From Pseudomonadota bacterium (GTDB lineage: Bacteria; Cyanobacteriota; Vampirovibrionia; LMEP-6097), in assembly GCA_009924885.1 (NCBI GenBank), contig RFQS01000130.1, positions 1 through 6,342 of the forward strand: 6,342 nucleotides of DNA, read 5' to 3'. This document shows positions 6,212 through 6,342 of this stretch, one piece after another (the first letter of the stretch is position 1; each line of letters opens with the position of its first letter). The position numbers were made by a program, and so were the translations under genes. The notes beneath the pieces are model-generated. The model saw only the letters and a list, made by a program, of their open reading frames with translations, ran no database searches and was not told where the DNA came from.

Positions 6212-6342
6212 TCTATTACTTTCTTAATACATTAGCTACAATTACCAGCAAAAATTCCTAAAGAAAATCTAAAGGAAGGTAGTGGAGTATTAGCTAGGTT
6301 TAGGTATTAAGGAGTTAGAGATTGGATCGTAGATATATTCTC
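6212..6342. other. Upstream region of the lipoprotein gene
   Basis: No gene is seen. The sequence ATTAGCTA occurs at 6231-6238 and again at 6289-6296 as a direct repeat 58 bases apart. On the minus strand a weak promoter-like pair (TTGCTG, 16 bases, TATTAA) precedes the lipoprotein start, but both hexamers match poorly and I do not call it. Confidence 0.4.

Overview
The window is AT-rich chromosomal or island DNA. It carries a small radical-SAM peptide-modification operon of the His-Xaa-Ser (Hxs) type, flanked on the left by a divergent AIPR-family (abortive-infection) gene and on the right by a convergent lipoprotein gene. A lipobox lipoprotein with Gly at the +2 position and an Sec-type leader on HxsA fit a Gram-negative cell. 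From what is known of hxs distribution, an AT-rich gammaproteobacterium is the best guess. Nothing here fixes the genus: there is no rRNA, tRNA or housekeeping gene.

Layout. 1-265 holds no supportable gene. 266-2212 (minus) encodes a 648-residue AIPR protein with a possible PD-(D/E)XK-like nuclease patch at its N-terminus. 2213-2362 is the divergent intergenic region, with a nested inverted repeat and a perfect TATAAT box placed so that the hxs transcript would be leaderless. 2363-5551 (plus) is the operon hxsA-hxsD-hxsB-hxsC with gaps or overlaps of +9, -4 (ATGA) and -1 (TAATG) bases. 5552-5725 holds a cluster of CGGCAAA/CCGCAAA repeats, including a 9-bp inverted repeat, that no gene explains. 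5726-6211 (minus) is an unrecognised lipoprotein. 6212-6342 is its upstream region.

How the genes work together. HxsA is a short secreted-type peptide whose C-terminus is six uninterrupted H-X-S triplets. HxsB and HxsC are paired radical SAM enzymes predicted to modify that region, and HxsD is the small obligate partner. The chemistry and final product are, to my knowledge, uncharacterised. In this copy hxsC carries a one-base frameshift near 5358-5369. It leaves the radical SAM core intact but cuts off the conserved C-terminal cysteine-rich segment, which is still readable in the next frame to 5551. Unless this is a sequencing error or recoded, the system is partly disabled. HxsB has a SPASM domain that keeps the four Aux II cysteines but replaces all three exclusive Aux I cysteine positions (Ser, Ser, Pro).

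Most surprising points: the hxsC frameshift, the one-cluster SPASM pattern in HxsB, the leaderless-looking hxsA start with almost no Shine-Dalgarno sequences in the operon, the nested operator-like repeat, and the unexplained repeat cluster right after the operon.
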